DNA of 64,000 nt from Pyrrhoderma lamaoense (GCA_002794735.1 NBAZ01000026.1:140454-204453); one strand, 5' to 3'; positions 1 through 13,746 are shown, numbered from the stretch's first letter. Notes: generated by a model not told the origin, from the letters alone. Program-made: numbers and translations.

Positions 1-1586
1 AAATACGAAATCTTCTTTTCACAGATATACGTCATAATTTGATACCATTATGATAGGTACCATAACGACTCACAGTCCATCATAGAAGGATTATAAAAGA
101 CAAGTGTAAAGATACTACCGCGGTGTTCATCCTAAAGGTGAGTGAGCTATAAACCAAAGGAACCTATTATATTGAATGATTGTTGAGTACATTCCGCGGC
201 GTGCATGAAAGAACCTAGCTTTTAACCTTATTTTTTCTTGTTTGGCCACTGGAGCTGCGTTTATGCATAGTGCTATGACCTTTTCCGCCTCGTTTGTTCT
301 TGACGAAAGCTGGAAGCAACAAATCTGGTGCGAGACGGAAACATGATTTTACCGTTACTTGTTTGTAAGCCTATTGGTAGAGATATTTGTGGAGTCGCAG
401 TATTGGACGCTGTATTTAGTTAATCCGGTAGTCTAAGCTGTAAAGACTTGCCGCGGAAACTGATTTGTCAGATCTTCTATATCCCGTTGTAACCCATTTG
501 AGGTATCTTTTGAGTTATTTATATATAACTCTCCTTCTTTCGTGGTATCTACTATTATATCGATAGACCGATCCGTATTAGAAGAGTTGATAAACAAGAC
601 ATCAATCCAAGCATTCTTTAGCGCTTGGTTTATTTGTATAACGAGCCTCAAGTATCCTTACTGTGATGCATTATATACTCTTATGCTGGTACTGTCAACG
701 TAGGTATGTATGAGAAGTAATCTCAAGTTGTGTACTTCAGGGACTCCCGAAGGTAATCTGATTCAGGGTCATCTATGCGTGAGCATAAGCTTATAGGAGA
801 TGGTTAAATACAACGCTCTCGAAGAAGCATAGAATCAATTGCAGCGTCTCGAAATTCGGACCGAAATACGTACTATACCGCGGCTGGAACGATCTACCGC
901 AAGTGCTGATGCAATCTTGCGCTTCTACCGGATATGTGGAGGAACCTCATATCCTTAGATATAAACCCAACTTGACTGGTTATAAGAGGGTTTTTAACGA
1001 GGGAGAGAGGAGTTTGCCTAGATAGTTAGATAGAAAACCGGAAATCTTCTACCATTGCTCTTAGAGTTGCTTTCTTTTGATAAACTCACAATGTAATCTA
1101 ATCAAACACACAAGAAAAGTTCCGAGTTTTCGCACACTCAAATTACTCGATGTCAGAACGCTTTGATCGACTAATCCAGAATTATGGAGAAATAAGTAAC
1201 AAAGGTCTGAGCCAAACTAAGTCAGTGTTCTTTCCCGCCTTACGGTCAAAAGGTTCTGCACATAGCTTCGCTATTAAAAGTGAGAGAATCCAACGCGATT
1301 GCCGAGGAGATTCCAGGTATATCAAACCTCCGTCATCTACGCTTATTTGTATTGGCATCTGTCTAACAACTTCTAGCACGTTGTCCCGAGCTCTGCTCCG
1401 TTACTCCGTCTATCAATGGTACAAGGGAATTTGCGAACCTTTGTCCCCTGAACAACTGTCAACCGCACTCTCACGCTCACATCAGTCACAGTGTAAAAAA
1501 ACTTGCTATTGGGTCATTACTCATAATATAAAAGCCAGACTGGTATTCGGAAATGAAGAAACTATAACATCCATTCTATACCTCTC
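1..1586. other. Upstream intergenic sequence, no supported gene
   Basis: AT-rich sequence with only short ORFs that lack a recognisable domain, splice pattern or low-complexity signature. Two overlapping ORFs on opposite strands near 1150-1700 look like chance openings; the plus-strand one overlaps the true first exon of the zinc-cluster gene in another frame. The promoter and 5' UTR of that gene should lie in the last few hundred bases. Confidence 0.5.
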
Positions 1587-3107
1587 ATGTCCACTCCATC
1601 TAGTTCACTTGTTTTCAAAAAGCGCATTACTGAGGATGATGTGCAAGAACATGTTGACCACCGTAAGCGCCGCAGAAATAGGACTACTCAGTCTTGCTTA
1701 AATTGTCATGGATCTAAGAGGATGGTTTGTAGTTTATTAAGCTTATTCTATTAATGTTTCTCATGTTGGAGCAGTGTGATAGGTATTCTCAAACACATAT
1801 CATTACAATGCGTAGTAGTGTTAATAGAGTCCTTAAAGGAAAAGACCAGCTTGTAGTCGCTGCGTGAAGCTTGGCCTGGTATGTATTTACCATATGTCTA
1901 CTAGATCATTATGGATGATTTATCCATCTTCAAGAGTGGTACATGCGTTTATGAGGTCGATGATGTTTCACAAAGGTTCGTTCATATGATTGTTAACTGA
2001 GTTTGGATGCTGAGAATGCGTTTTCATCAGGAGTGCGGATAAGGATGAAGTTGCTCATCTCAAAAATAGAATAGCAGAGCTTGAAGGTTTTATTCGTGAA
2101 TTTAAACGAAAACCTCACCCCCGGTGGTCCAATGACCTACGTAATCGTCATCAATCCATTCCATCGTCGCCGCAATCGGAAAACGGGATGGATAGTGACA
2201 CTTCAGACATACAGAACCCACCGGGACTAGATAACAGCGACTCATGCGCAAGTTTGAATAGCCCGAGTTCAGACAACGTTCCACATACACCTTCAGGAAC
2301 TCGTGCATGTCCTACCTTTTTCGGAGGACAGCAGGACGCCACGCTTTCAGAGTTTCCAGAAGCAACGAAAGTTCAAACACCATATATTGAACAGAGTTCT
2401 ATCGCCGAATTCAGTACCAGCCATGCCGATTTCGACCATATCTTTGGATTCGACGATTGCTCTCTCTTACCTAGGGAAGATGATAGCACATTGGCTCGGG
2501 TTTTTTCCCAAGTCCTCCAGGCTGAAATGAGAGCCCCAGCAATGTGCAAATGTATGAAAGGTTCTTCAGCCTATTCTGTTATACTGGAACTGGCCCCTCA
2601 TCTGCGCCGAGCCCTTGATGCTATGAGTTCATTCCCAGAGCACAACGCATCTAGCTCGCACATATCATGTTCTTATCTAAACATGCTTCAAGAGCTAAGC
2701 TCATCTGTTACGTACGTCATTCCTTTGTTTGTGCGCTGATATACGGTTACCAAACGTTTTCTTATAGTTCTGTTGTCGAAGCCGTTTCGTCTTCTCTTTC
2801 CTCCTCAACCCCTATATACAATGTCGAAACACCCAACAATGTCTCGTTATCCACGAATGCTTCGGACCAGGATTCGCCTTTGCAACGTGTTCTAGCTGCC
2901 CGTCGGGCATCAGCCCTCAAAAAAGCCCAAGTTGACCAAGTGTCTCTTGACGCTACATCAAACTTCTCTCAAGCTCACTCAACGTGGGAAAATATTGACG
3001 CATCAGGATTGGGTACGGAGGCGCCCGAGTTCGATCAATTTATGTCATGGGAGCCATCACCACTAGTCAACTGGCCAGCTCCATTCTCCTTGGTATCTGA
3101 TCTATGA
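1587..3107 (+). CDS. Zn2Cys6 (GAL4-type) fungal transcription factor
   Basis: A nuclear DNA-binding regulator of the fungal zinc-cluster class. Six exons fit: 1587-1724, 1775-1782, 1839-1878, 1935-1975, 2031-2711 and 2768-3107. Joining them gives a complete binuclear cluster at about residues 39-70: C-LN-C-HGSKRM-C-DRKRPA-C-SR-C, with the sixth Cys eight residues later (SGTC). An AELEGFIREFKRKPHPRW stretch follows; this short coiled-coil dimerisation segment and KPHPRW motif are typical of basidiomycete zinc-cluster proteins. The rest is Ser/Thr/Asn-rich and looks disordered, ending in an acidic, aromatic tail (FDQFMSWEPSPLVNWPAP) that could serve for activation. There is no clear fungal-specific middle homology region. 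The small second exon (8 nt) is unusual but both junctions keep the Cys spacing. Targets cannot be inferred; no metabolic cluster adjoins it. Confidence 0.85.
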
Positions 3108-6100
3108 AAACACATTTCCGCTTTCTGGAAGCTCTGTGTACTATTTATTTCTTGTATTAAAATTGTGTATATGTAGATGTGGGGAAACAAAACTAGAGTA
3201 ACTTCCTAAAATAGCATCAATGCAACTTACTAAAAGAAGCCATACCCTTTGCGAAAAAGCTCAAATATCACTGGTCATACGGTACAAGTATTATACAGAT
3301 ATCTTTCTCATCGCTAAGGGAATCATGGATGAGGCTGGCTGTACTCTTTAGGCATTTTGAGAAAAGTAAAAGCCATGGTATTCTCAAAATTCTAAGCCGC
3401 TATTTCGATTTATCCAAGTTCTATCAGGATAAATTCGAATATTTTCTTTCACTGCATTAAAAGTCCCGAGATACTATTTACATAATATAGGACTGTTCGG
3501 CTGTGGACCAGGTAGTCGAAGAATTGGAACGATTAAAATAGTCTTAAGCCCGTCTCGTTCTGATTATCCAAACCACGATTACCTCTATTTTACAAGACCA
3601 TTATCCCACAATAGGTAATAACAATGAGCACAAGAAGCCTTTGCAATAGAGGAGAAGTATCCAAGCTTTAGAAGTAGATAATTATCACCACCTGACCCAA
3701 CGTCTTTTCTTTGTGTGAATGGAGAGTTAGGGGATCGATTTGCGTCTCATATTCCTCGACCTTCTACTTCATTCAGTATCATCCTATCTCCTGGAGCCAT
3801 GCGAAGCTCGGTGTCTTCGGGGAAGTAGTCGAAGATAACCTCATAGAGGAAGTGGCGTACGTTTATCTCCATTTAAAACCATATAATATGAGCGAGACGG
3901 AGTAGTGCAACTATTATGGCCGCGATATCGTTGGTTTCCTGGATAACTGAATGCATCGCTTCCAACCTGCATTAGATACATGAGGTAGAGTAGTAAAGAG
4001 AGCGCGGTGAAGTGATCGGTTCTCCGCTTCCGGGAGGAGCCTTATTGCGATGTACGGCATCAAGTTCAGGTTTTCAAGTGTCCATCACTCCCCGGAACAA
4101 CTTACTTGCTATGAAAAGAGTGCCCTAGTATATCCTCTAGTATACTTAGATCAGCATAATATTATAAAAAGACTTAGGTTTTATACGAAGCGTGTAGAGA
4201 CGGGCATCAAATTCTAAAAAAATAATGTTCCGAGTTACTTTTGATAGCCTGCTTCCGATGGTATTTCAAGTTATAGAGACACAAGATCATGTAGCCCACC
4301 CTATTCTGTGTATTTTCTAAGTCACAAGTGATGTATCACAACATATATTAATTACCCAGTGATATGATTCCTAGGGTAGTCCTATGTAGAATAAAGTAAT
4401 ATTAAGAAGACGCCACATAAATGATCATATGGGATATTTACAAAGAGATTTGAGCATGAGACACTGGTTATAAGCTAATAATAGTGATCTCTGGCAAACG
4501 TTCATCCTATGTATTTAAAGATTAACGTTTGTACTCGTATCCTTACCAAGCTAGAGTTGGTTGTTTGCCTCGAGGTAGATATTCAAATAAAAATAGGGGT
4601 TACATAATAAATACCAACCTTCATTCCGAGATGCACCTTTAATCGTCTATTGTAGTCAGGTGGAAGTCAAAGCTTACATCTATTTTCTAGACCAGATATG
4701 TGTATTATGAGACTAACACTGCTATATACTCTGAGACAAAAAAACATCATCCAAATAACTTCGTTCAGGTCGGTTTCTTCAATAAAGCTTTTACAAATTC
4801 TATTTTCAATACATATTTCTTCTCAGACATGACTTGAGTAAACGATCTTTCCGCAATAATCAGGCTCTCCCACATCCATTATTGCTTCCGCAGCAGTTGG
4901 GATGCGGAACGGAATTGTCTTGCTTACCGGGAAAAGCTTGTAACCTCGGTCTTTCGATGTCCTTTGATAGATACACAAAGCTCGAAGGGCACTGCCCGAG
5001 AAGATATCAGAGGTGGAGATATCCTATCACCCGAGCTCCGACTTACCCCGTTTGATTAGGATCACCAAGTCTAGAGACTGGTGGAGTCTCATGAAGGACG
5101 AGTTCCATAGAAACATTTATTCCTTCCTAGGGAAATATAGGAGAGTTGACGGATTTATCAAACGATAGCATGTGTTAACAGAGTTAGATAATTTTTGTAT
5201 GGCTTTGAGCGTACTACGATAGACAAACACCCATTGTCGTACTAAGGATAGTCTAATACTTGCTCTTTGCCCTTGAATAACACCATGTATGACCATAACA
5301 GTTACGTAATGTCACACTCATAGAAACATAACCTTGATTAAATCTTCCCTGTGTGTACGCTTGCAGCCTTTTATACATATAGCTCCTATATGCTTTAAAA
5401 AAACCATCTCGCGGCTTCATATTGTGCTCTAAAGTGCCATTCTTGCTTCGAAAACGTTTTCTACTAATATAAAAAGTGAACTACAGCCTAGTTTTTGGTC
5501 GAAGTCTGCAAGGAGCCGAGAGATCGTGCCAAGAGTTTCATAAAATCTTTAGCCTTAGCCTTAACAAGCCCCTTACAGATTGATATTCAATCATCTCTGA
5601 TGCAACGGACTTCCGTAAAATATGACTATAAAGCGCCCTACTGTCGTAGCTTTTATTCGGTTCAATGAGTGAGAAAAGTTTCCAGATACCTACCCTGGCG
5701 AAAGGGGTCATAACTTCACATACAAAGTAATCCCTTCATCTCTACCTTCGTTGATAAAGCTAACGTCACATTTCTTACGTCAATCAATATAATTATCTGT
5801 ATCTTTTTCTCATCTGGAAGCCAACACATTGAGTTTAAATAATATTTGATATCAAACATTATTTTAATCACCAGAACGCCAAGCATGATCACTCACTTTC
5901 ATTGAATTCAATTAATGGTACCTTGAAGCAAGAGTGCGTCATTGACTACTTGGCCAATAACTTACTCATGATTACGTTACTGTTTCTATACCCATCAGTT
6001 CTTATTACATGTAGAGTAAACTAGCCTATAAACCAATACAAATCATAGGCACACAATCTCTTCCGCAACAATGGCAACGATGTTGTCATCTCTGATCCGA

Positions 6101-8700
6101 CCTTAATCTTGACTTTTGCTGTGAACTCACAATTAAATACACCTTAATGAGCTAATCTCTGGCACAAAAACATCTAACTTTTTTTCCAATTCATAAATTG
6201 TACATCTTCTCCCTTTCCATGTTGCACAAGGGAAACGAAGCTTAATACTTTGAAATCATACATATATACACATGGGGTACATTCAGAAGCGACAGTAAAT
6301 AACGTTTCATCGAAAAAAAACTCAGGGATTTACGTGTCCGGTTATTCTGAATGGTTTCTTAAGTTTCCGCATACTGACTGTCTAGCAGAGTTTTGATTGA
6401 GTCGTAAGAGTTTGACATCTTCCTGTGTTTTGAAGTAAGAGACTATAGAACATTGCTATCTAGCTTTCTCTTCTTATTCTAGCATTGTCAAGGACGTAAC
6501 ACACTCTCTAGAGCCTCTATTGAGATTATAATAATATTGAATACTACGATGGGTAGATTCGACAATGTTCTAAAGTATCGGCCTACAAGCCTTACTCGAT
6601 TCTAAAACTCAAGACCGAGTATGGAGTAGTAGCATACATGTATCTATCTTCGTACAAATTTTATGCGCGCTGATTACACCAAACTAGACTCATGATTCAG
6701 TAGTGAAGTAGTAACGAGAATCTCAGATAACGTAAGTTAGCCATATAATTACATAATAGTTTTCTTATTTCACAAGGTCCAAGCATATCTCTAATAAAAG
6801 GGGCCTTTGAAGTAGCACTTCTACATTCACATCCTTGATGAAATATAAAACTTTTCGCTTTACCACTCAAGTACATAGAGAAGTCTTAACGACATATGGG
6901 CTATGAACAAGTGCCCATCGAACAACGTATTCATCATAGAATCAGGTGAAAACGCTTATAATCATGCTTACTGGATTACGCTGATCCAGCCCTTCTATAC
7001 AAAACATCAACAAACTATAGCTTCATCTAATTAACTTGCTGTAAGTGAGAGAGAGAGAGAACAAAGCCTTATAATCGCCCAATCGTTATTGGATCTCCCG
7101 CTTGAATGAAATACTCTTATCTTTGGAATACTGCTTCTATCGGTAAGAATCGGGCACGATTGACTCTGAGTGGATCGCTTGGAGTTTTCTATGACGCACC
7201 TTCTTTAGGTTAGGCCCTTATTGATGAACCTGGGTTGTATCTGCTAGCCTCCATAAGCCTATCTGAGTATTAACCTTCTGATTGGCTGGCAGAAATGTTC
7301 ATGATATAATCGTGAGGTTCCGAAAGTGAAGAGACATCCCTTGTTCTATCAATATGTCCTTCGGGACTTCATTCGTTATAGGTTATAAGGATATCGTAAG
7401 AAGACAGAATTTTAATGTATTTGTTTCTTGTATGAAGAATGCCTCGATCAGTATCTATATATTCCTGCCTTGTATATGGGAAAAGTTTAATAAAAAATGT
7501 TCATACTTTCAGAAATAACAAGTGGCATCCACAACCTTACTTGTAAACTTTGGACGTCAAGCTCTAGAAAAAAATGTGATCTGACGCGATAATTAGAAGC
7601 CTAGAAGCGTAACCTGCCCCCATTAATCCTGGTGGGGATTAGCAGTTGCGATTTGCGGAGAGTTAAGGGACGGGGGGCTTCTCAATTTCCAGCTCCGAGA
7701 TTCTGAATTTTTGCAGCCTATAAACACACAACGTTGCTTTCCATAAATCACTCTCAATACTTCCAGCCTCCAACCTATGATTACACCTTCACGAGCCTAA
7801 CTTGAGATCTCAACCGAGGATAGTGAAAACTTGAAATTCTAGTGTCAGGTTTGGACCTTTTTAGTTGTATTTATTTAGTGGCGAGGACCTGGGGTTCAAG
7901 AGTCTGCTTACCACCAGACACGATGCTCTAGCTCCCAATTTTGAGGGTTAAAAGGACAAGAAATTCGACTTTGGTCGGAGTGTAGAAATTGATAGAGACT
8001 TTGGGGGAAAGCTGAGACCTCACAGACCAGTAAAAGCAGTAGAAACGTACTTTTGACCTCTTTATACGTACAGCTACATGATACACCAAAGTTCGAAATC
8101 CAAGTGATACGATGTTTGTGATAATCAGGTACATTTCATGACCAGGTTTGCGAATATATGGAGAACGTACCACGAGCATCCTTCCTTCCGGGCGAATTCA
8201 ATGAATTGCTTGATTTCAGTAATTTGACGAGGCTAAGAGATAAGGCATCCATAAATCATGAGACTGTGTTTGTCCGCATTTCTAAACAATTTATGGGCTT
8301 ACCATGCTGCTCACTGGGTGCTTGACCTTGTTACACAAAGAGCCTGACCGAAGCTATAGTTTGAGATAAAAGTGCATGTATTCTTGTCCGCTTGGACGAC
8401 TTGTAGTACGGTCAGAACGTTACAAACTCGTTCGAGCATCCTAATAAGCAGCAGAGTAGTAGATAAAGAGTACAGGCGACTATCAGAGAGCTACTTCGGG
8501 GTGGGGTGTGTGTGAATAGTTTGAATGGGAGTTAACTGGTTAACTGATTGAGAGGGATGTGCTTAATTAACTACAGCCTCAAGTCTGGAGGCTTATATAT
8601 CAAAACGGCGAGATAAAGGGTAGATAATAAGGGAAGCATGGTGTCCGGGTGGCCATATACCACTGGACGAAGAGGTTTAAGCTATCAGAAATGAGGGGGA
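3108..8700. other. Gene desert, AT-rich
   Basis: About 5.6 kb with no ORF above roughly 85 codons and no stretch where neighbouring frames join through splice sites into protein-like sequence. A short (GA)n run lies near 7048-7061. Nothing resembling a transposase, reverse transcriptase or tRNA was seen. It could be decayed repeat DNA, but I see no recognisable remnant. Confidence 0.5.
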
Positions 8701-8899
8701 CATATAAACGATTCCTATCCCGAGTAAGAGTAGAAAGTGAAGCTAAATAGTATGAGAAATGAACCAGGCGCGCGGCCGAGTAGTAGCAATGGACGTTCCG
8801 GGCGAGTTACAAAGTGCATTATAAATGCACTACGACCGGCCAAACACCTAGTTGGTCCTACAGGGGCTAAAGTCGAGTTGTTTGTGATTAGTGGTTCGT

Positions 8900-10690
8900 G
8901 GTTTCGAGGGACGTTGGGCACACATTATCATATACACGCGGACTTAATCATTCATTGGGAGTGCCTTCAACCCTTCTAGATGAACGATTTCTTCCAAGTG
9001 CTAAAGTACCAAGTATTAAGGCGCCAAGCGCTAATAATCATATCTACATTACCCATCTCCTGAGAGAATTAGTGGGGGGGGGGCGGGGGGAGGTGGTAAC
9101 AAGTATATATATATAAATTAAAAATCATATCAGATATATAACCATATATATTATATATTATATATTGCCACGTTTACCGTTCACCGTTTAAAACATAAAA
9201 CGTCAATGCAGTATCAGCCAAGATGAGTAATAATAAAGAAAAATGAGTGATTTAAAACAAACTGACAAAACTGACATGTTATTCGACGAGGAGGAGGGAA
9301 AGAAACGAAAAAAAAAAATTGCTTTAGGGTTAGTGGGATTGATGGTGTTTGATGGTGTTTGTAAGTAGATGGAGATACGTGGGGTCGATAGCTAGAGTAT
9401 ATTGGAATAGATGGACTGGACGGAATGGATGGATGGGATGGAAAGATGAGAGATAGCGATGACAGTAGCAACGGACAGTAGTTGTAAGGGGGTCATAAGT
9501 CTGGTCGAGTGGTTAATGTAAACGAAGCCGAGATTGAGGTTGAGATTAAGCTGAGATGTCTGTATATCTGTATGTCTGTATGTGTGTGTGTGCGTATGAA
9601 GAGGTATGAGAGAGAATGAGAATGAGAAGAGAATGAGAAAGAGAATGAGAGAGAAAAGGAAGTCCATAATTACGAAAGTGTAAAGCAAAAAAAAACGTCA
9701 GTACGAAAACCAAGGAACCAAGAAAAGTAAAAAAAAAAGAGGTGTGGATGGGAGGCAGGTTAAGCAAAAACGAAACAAACGAAACAAACAACATGGGGTC
9801 CCAAACCAATAATCAAGAATCACCAACCGCACCAAAAAAGATGGGGTAAAAAAAAAAAAAAAAAAAAGAAAAGAGTGCTAGCACAGATGGAAGAAGGAGT
9901 AGAAGTAGAAGAGTGAACCTATAACCCACACGAAACACAAAAAAAAGGGGGAATTATAAAAAAGAAAACATCCCCCCCCCCAAAAAAAAAAAGTCGAAAA
10001 GTGAAAGAGATTGTACAAGGGGACCGATATCTCGAGGACAGTGAAGACGGTGGGGAACAGCTCGCGGAACCATTCCATCATCTTCGCCTTCGCCGATTTC
10101 GGAAGTCCGTTGTGTGCATACATATATATATATATATAGATATGTACGCACCCCCTCCCCTCCCTTTATCCTCTGCCCTTCGAACGTATATAATAAAGCG
10201 AAAGGTCTGGGTGGGGGTGTATGGCGGGAGGGGGTCCGGAAAATCAATATGTACACAAAACGCGATAGAGAATCCTCGCCTCGCTCTTTGCTCTTCTTTC
10301 TTTTTATCAATTTCTCGTTTCTTGTTTCTTCAGTTCTTCAGTGTGCTTATATAAGTGGAAAGGGATGGTTGAGGAGCCGTGGTCGTTTAAGGGTGCCTAG
10401 GCGAAGGGGAGAAGGGAGAAAGAGAGACGGACAGGTAGGTATTGATTGGACGGATAGATGAGCGTCGAGGAGTTGCAAATTGAACTCTTAAAAGAAAGCT
10501 TCAAGCTTGTAATCAAGGAATAACGGCCCATTTGCGTGGGGAAGGGACTGGGACTGGGCTGGCCCCGTATTGAGTGTTGATTGTAAACCAGACCAGAGTC
10601 CAACGTCTCCAACTCCCATTTCTCCCATTTCTCCAGTTCCAACTCCTCCCCCTATGTCTCACCTCTCCGCTTCCCACTTTTTTTCTCTCT
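8900..10690. repeat. Microsatellite and homopolymer-rich island, left part
   Basis: Composition changes sharply here. There are long homopolymers (A20 at about 9848-9867, C and A runs near 9973-9992, G runs near 9074-9090), TA runs near 9105-9170 and 10122-10138, and purine-rich GGAT, GAGAAT and GTAT repeats. Most ORFs in this stretch are frames through simple repeats and are not supported as genes. Confidence 0.7.
9848..9867 (+). repeat. Poly(A) tract, about 20 nt
   Basis: Uninterrupted adenine run in non-coding DNA inside the microsatellite island. It has no obvious gene on its 5' side and no target-site duplication that I can see, so it is more likely a simple repeat than a retroposed tail. 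Confidence 0.8.
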
Positions 10691-10692
10691 CT

Positions 10693-13096
10693 CTACCTGC
10701 CCTTCCCTTTCTTCCTCTTCACTTCTTCAAGTCTAGCCCCAGCAGCGCGTAACATCCTCACAAGCTCACTCTCCCCATCTTCTCTCTCTGTCATCTGTCC
10801 CTCTTCTCCAACTTTGCCACCATCACCACCGTCAGGATCAGCATCATTCTCGTTACCAGCCCCAGCACCTTCTCGGATAGCTCTCAAGGCAGGTACGTCC
10901 ACAAGCTTCCTCACCCTCTCCCGCTCGAGCATCGCAACGTGCTCTTCCTCGCCAGCCTCAGAGTTTGGCCGATAGGTACGTACTCTCCTCCAACAAGTAA
11001 GATCGGGTACTCCAGAGTCGACGAAGACGAAGACGATGATGAGGGGTGAGGATGATGAGGAAGAAGGAGATCCAAAGAGTAACCGTCTCAAAACAGGTTC
11101 GACGACGTCTCTGTCCACCCGTCCGTCCATCTCGAAATACGTGATCCCTCTCACCCCAACCGCTTTCACCTGCCCCCTTTTCGCTTCGGCAGCAGCGGCG
11201 GAGGTATCAACAACGACGAGTCCACCTTCCAACAGAGCTTTCAACTCCCTCGTCCTCGCGTGTCTACTCTTCCCAAAGACGACAACGGGGTTATACTTCC
11301 ACGTCTCTCTCACCATCTCTTCTTCCACACTATTCCACCGCACTCGCACTTCCTTCTGCTAATCTCTCATCTTCACGACCAACACCACTTTGTCTCCGAC
11401 TCCCAAGACCGCGCAAGTCAAAGTCGAGTACGAGGTCGGGGGGTATAGGACGGGTAGGGTCAACGTACGAAGGGAGCGCGTTCCAGGGTAGGGCAGCCAT
11501 GAAAGACGTTAGCGCTGCAAGCTCTGCTCGTGGACTGCTGAATTCGTATACGTCATTCTCTTCTTCTTCTCTCTCCTCCTCTTCCTCCTCCTCTTCTTCT
11601 TCTCTTCCCTTGTTCTTCTCTCTATCTCTCCTTCGATGGAGGACTCGAATTCACCGTCGACGACTAACACGTCGTCGTCGCGTCGGCTGATGGTGTTGTC
11701 TCAGCTCCTACGATGGCACCTACACCTACACCCTTAGCCTTCTTACCCTTCCCATGCTTCCTCCCCCTCCCCCCAGTTTTCTTCTTCTTCTTCCGTTAGG
11801 ACCACAGCCCCATTCCCGTTGTTAGTCCCGAATTTAGCAGAAAGCGCTAGCAGCCGATCGTCCAACTCGTTGTTGCTGCCTTTCACGACCCCAACTCCGA
11901 GTCCGAGTCCTCCGTCTTTTACACCTCTATCGTTGTAATTGTAGTTATATTTCCCTAGGTAAAGTTCTCGCCAGCCTTTTCCTGGCGCTGCACCGGCTGC
12001 ACCGGGTCCGGAAGCATAGTACGACGACGATGAATACGTCGAGGAAGAGGAGGAGGAAAGAGAGGTGGTGAGGATTGTCCAGGCTGATAGTAAAACCAAA
12101 GCGAGCAAGGCGAGGAAGGTGATGAGAGACCTTCGTCGGCGGAGGATGAGTAACGGGCCCGACCCTATTCCAATGCTACTACCACTACTACTACTGGAGG
12201 TAGAATAGTAGTTCGGTTCCGAGCTAGGAAACGTAATCGGGATGGGAATAGGAGTAGGTATGAGAGAAGAGACTTGGCGGGAGGAGTGGTGAAGGTGAGT
12301 GTGGGTAAGCGTGTGTGAGGCGTGTTGGGGAGTGTAAAGGAGATTTAAGAGGGAGGATGTTGTTGTTGTTGCTGTTATTCTTCTTTGACAACGATGACGA
12401 TGGAGATGAGCCGCCTGGAGCTGAGGCTAGAACGGGAGAGAAGAGAGATGCTAGGCGACGGAGAAAGGTACGTGGAGAGCCGGATGAGTAGCTTGAGGAT
12501 GTTGAGTATGAGGATGAGGAGAGAGGAGATGATGAAGATGAAGATATACTTGAAGAGGAAGACGGAGATGGGGATGAGGAAGGGAGAGAGATTCGTGGTG
12601 GGTGAGGAAACGATTTGGAGGGCGTCCCTGGCGAGAGTTGGTGTTGGTTATGGGGAGATTGAGGAGGGAGGAGGAGGACGTTTGCTTGTAGAGTCTCGAA
12701 ACTGTCAGAGTCGCGCATGGCGGGGAATGACTGCATGGTCGGGAGAGAAAGGGAGAGAGGAGGAGGCGAGAGAAAAGGAGAGAAAGAAAAGAGTTAGTAA
12801 AAACGGTTGACGATAAGGACGAGGGCGGGATCAGACGACGGGATATGGAAGGAAACAGAAACCAGGGTAGACACGGACTAGTGCAAGTGGGGGAAACCAG
12901 GAGGGAAGAGAGAGAGGGAAAGAAAGAGAGGGCGTACCTGAGCAACGTTTGCAGCAGCGGACATGATCGAGTTTAGACCAAGGCCGACGGCTGAGGAGTG
13001 TGCAGGCATCGTGTTCGTGTTCGAAGAGGAGAACAGCTTCTCGCTCTCGCCGCGTTCTTGGTGATGAAGGATGGACGACGTCCGTCTGTGCGCCAT
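10693..13096 (-). CDS. Membrane-anchored glutaredoxin/thioredoxin-fold protein lacking active-site Cys
   Basis: Exon 1 (13096-12938, MAHRRTSSILHHQ...) splices in phase to an exon at 12730 starting SFPAMRDSDSFETLQ. A long Ser-rich disordered part follows, then a basic stop and one membrane helix (RRRRSLITFLALLALVLLSAW, about 12160-12070), a charged linker, then SSPRAELAALTSFMAALPWN and YVDPTRPIPPDLVLDFDLRG (about 11560-11400). The fold starts at NPVVVFGKSRHARTRELKALL (near 11290), then a second strand, YFEMDGRVD and PILLVGGEYVPIG (about 11010-10970). This order matches fungal type-II membrane glutaredoxin-like proteins of the secretory pathway (Grx6/7 layout). The CPYC/CPYS site is replaced by SRHART, so thiol-disulfide activity is unlikely. 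The VGG strand is in another frame from the preceding Ser run; one extra C in a CCCC run at about 11054 would explain it. Other exon joins in the low-complexity part are unresolved. Confidence 0.6.
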
Positions 13097-13743
13097 TTCT
13101 GTCCCCCCCTTTTATTAATTTTAATTTTATGTCCACTTTATGTCACCCAGAGAAAAGGTGAATGGAATGGAATGGTATGGAATGCGTTGTGGTGTGGTGA
13201 ATGAGAGGGGGAAGTAAACAAGAAGGAGAGAAGAAAAAAAGTAAGTAATGAGCGTAATGAACGAAATTGATGGCGATCGCGGGTCGTTTTACTTTTTTCT
13301 GTCAATCAACACAATATTAATATCACTACACACACGCACGCACGCGATCTGATCGGTGGTAATTACCCATTTTGGGTATCAGCTTTTCTTCTTCTCATAA
13401 CGTTCATCTCCTGTTTTCTCTTTCTCTTTTGCAAAAATGATCATTGATATTGTCCTCGCATCCTCTTTACGCCCGCGAAACAGTTTTCTTATCTCTCTCT
13501 TCTCCTGAGGGGGGGAGTGTTAGTTGTTATTTTCACGTTGTATGGTCTTGGATCTTATGATTTTATGATCTTACTTGCTTGCAAGTTGCTACTCACCGAT
13601 AAATAGTCTTGTCCTGTTTATCAATGACTCTTTCTTTTTCCTTTTTCTCAAACAAAACAAGAGAAACCGAAATTCAAATTCAGATTTATATTGGACTCTC
13701 TTCCTCTTTGACATAAGTCCGTGTTGATTCCCGCGTAAGTGTC

Positions 13744-13746
<3 letters not shown>

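Noticed and set aside
1150..1701. 183-codon ORF on the plus strand before the zinc-cluster gene
   Set aside because: It runs over the first exon of the Zn2Cys6 gene in another frame and has no family signature.
7624..7645. Small hairpin TTAATCC..GGATTAG in the gene desert
   Set aside because: Only about 6-7 paired bases; expected by chance and no gene nearby for it to regulate.
12385..12810. 141-codon plus-strand ORF rich in Arg, Glu and Met
   Set aside because: Antisense shadow of the Ser-rich part of the glutaredoxin-like gene.
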